This document shows, piece by piece, positions 63,426-64,000 of a stretch of DNA of 64,000 nucleotides. This stretch comes from Firmicutes bacterium OM04-13BH (GTDB lineage Bacteria > Bacillota > Clostridia > Lachnospirales > Lachnospiraceae). Position 1 is the first letter of the stretch. The number at the start of each line of letters is the position of its first letter. Location: assembly GCA_003481745.1 (NCBI GenBank), contig QULP01000001.1, positions 444,144-508,143 of the forward strand. The letters are read 5' to 3'. The translations under genes and the position numbers were made by a program. The notes under the pieces were generated by a model that saw nothing but the letters and a program-made list of their open reading frames with translations, was not told the origin of the DNA and did not search any database.

Positions 63426-64000
63426 CTGAATGATACAGAGTGGATACAGGATTTTGCAGACAGACGTTTGCAGTACGGTGTATCCCAGACGAAACTTGCG
63501 GTCATGGCTGGAATCAGCCGTGAACATTTAAGCCGTATTGAATCCGGCAAGGTGGCGGTCACAGAAGAAATGAAAGTGAAACTTTTGGAAGCTCTGGAAA
63601 AATTCAACCCAGAAGCACCGCTTACCATGCTGTTTGATTATGTGAGGATACGGTTTCCGACACTGGATATTGGACACATCATTAAGGACATCTTACAGCT
63701 CAATATCCAGTACATGATACATGAGGACTTCGGGCATTACAGCTACACGGAACACTACTACATCGGAGATATTTTCGTATACACTTCTCCCGATGAAGAA
63801 AAAGGTGTTCTGCTGGAACTGAAAGGAAAAGGCTGTCGCCAGTTTGAAAGTTATCTGCTGGCACAGGAACGGAGCTGGTATGACTTCCTTATGGACGCTC
63901 TGGTGGACGGCGGTGTGATGAAACGTCTTGACCTTGCCATCAATGACCATACAGGAATGTTAGATATTCCAGAACTGACCGAAAAATGCCGGAATGAGGA
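63426..64000 (+). CDS. MobT-type relaxase with N-terminal HTH, Tn916 orf20-like (cut by window edge)
   Basis: Rep_trans-family relaxase that nicks oriT and starts transfer. The visible 191 residues begin with a Cro/CI-type helix-turn-helix (GVSQTKLAVMAGISREHLSR, then IESGKVAVTEEMK) and continue into the rolling-circle replication initiator-like domain (YYIGDIFVYTSPDEEKGVLL, ELKGKGCRQFE). AAAGGGGG lies eight bases before an in-frame CTG at 63426, which I prefer; the ATG at 63393 is in a terminator stem with no ribosome binding site. The catalytic Tyr lies beyond the window. Confidence 0.85.
   Translation, partial: MNDTEWIQDFADRRLQYGVSQTKLAVMAGISREHLSRIESGKVAVTEEMKVKLLEALEKFNPEAPLTMLFDYVRIRFPTLDIGHIIKDILQLNIQYMIHEDFGHYSYTEHYYIGDIFVYTSPDEEKGVLLELKGKGCRQFESYLLAQERSWYDFLMDALVDGGVMKRLDLAINDHTGMLDIPELTEKCRNE

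Larger units (their letters stand above)
56799..64000 (+). mobile_element. Left end of a Tn916-family integrative conjugative element (continues past window)
   Basis: From the point where cotJC breaks off, all genes are on the plus strand. They include the Tn916 order DUF961 (orf23-like), DUF961 (orf22-like), FtsK-like coupling protein (orf21-like), oriT-like region, and MobT-type relaxase (orf20-like). An AT-rich orphan and a large surface adhesin precede them as cargo. Neither the attachment site nor the integrase, expected at the far end, is inside the window, so the left boundary is inferred from the cotJC break. Confidence 0.8.

Overview
The window is most likely a chromosomal segment of a spore-forming anaerobic member of the Clostridia, probably Lachnospiraceae. 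The evidence is Spo0A, SpoIVB, the eight-gene spoIIIA operon, SpoIIM and a SpoVB-like flippase, the moderately AT-rich sequence, the K+-dependent membrane pyrophosphatase, and a type II fatty-acid operon with fused carboxyltransferase subunits. Its right end has been invaded by a Tn916-family integrative conjugative element (ICE). No rRNA, tRNA or CRISPR array was seen.

Layout. 1-3.8 kb: glycolytic genes gap-pgk-tpiA (tpiA cut by the window edge) and a PHP-type histidinol phosphatase. 3.9-7.2 kb: iscR-iscS-iscU-mnmA, joining Fe-S cluster assembly to tRNA 2-thiolation. 7.3-15.3 kb: SpoVB-like flippase, DAHP synthase, XerD, SpoIIM, RNase Y and recA-recX behind an SOS box. 15.7-21.4 kb: pyrophosphatase, glycogen synthase, spo0A and spoIVB. 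21.5-30.5 kb: recN, argR, nadK, tlyA, dxs, ispA, xseB, xseA, nusB and asp23, in essentially the order known from Bacillus. 30.6-37.1 kb: prfC, then spoIIIAA-AH. 37.2-41.3 kb: phosphopantetheinyl transferase, UvrD-type helicase and gltX. 41.4-49.9 kb: the fatty-acid operon acpP-fabD-fabG-fabF-accB-fabZ-accC-accDA-flavin oxidoreductase, with a FabT-like operator at its promoter. 50-56.3 kb: a membrane glycerophosphodiesterase, a divergent ClpX, an Ogg-type DNA glycosylase and a DEAD-box helicase.

From about 56.8 kb the character changes. The 3' end of a cotJC spore-coat gene stops abruptly. After it come an AT-rich orphan gene, a large thioester/SpaA/VaFE-type cell-wall adhesin, two DUF961 proteins, an FtsK-like coupling protein, an oriT-like hairpin region and the start of a MobT-type relaxase. 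This is the left end of a Tn916-type ICE that appears to have broken cotJC; its right end lies outside the window.

The non-coding sequence holds several things the genes do not explain. These are a self-contained candidate small RNA of about 146 nt between clpX and the glycosylase, a palindrome-rich element that looks like a solo IS200/IS605 (TnpB/omegaRNA-type) relic between gltX and the helicase, and two copies of a dispersed palindromic repeat, one of them carrying an extra multi-hairpin module of about 105 nt. Starts were moved from the longest open frame wherever a ribosome binding site or family alignment favoured another codon. All functional calls are from reading the sequence by eye; no database search was run.
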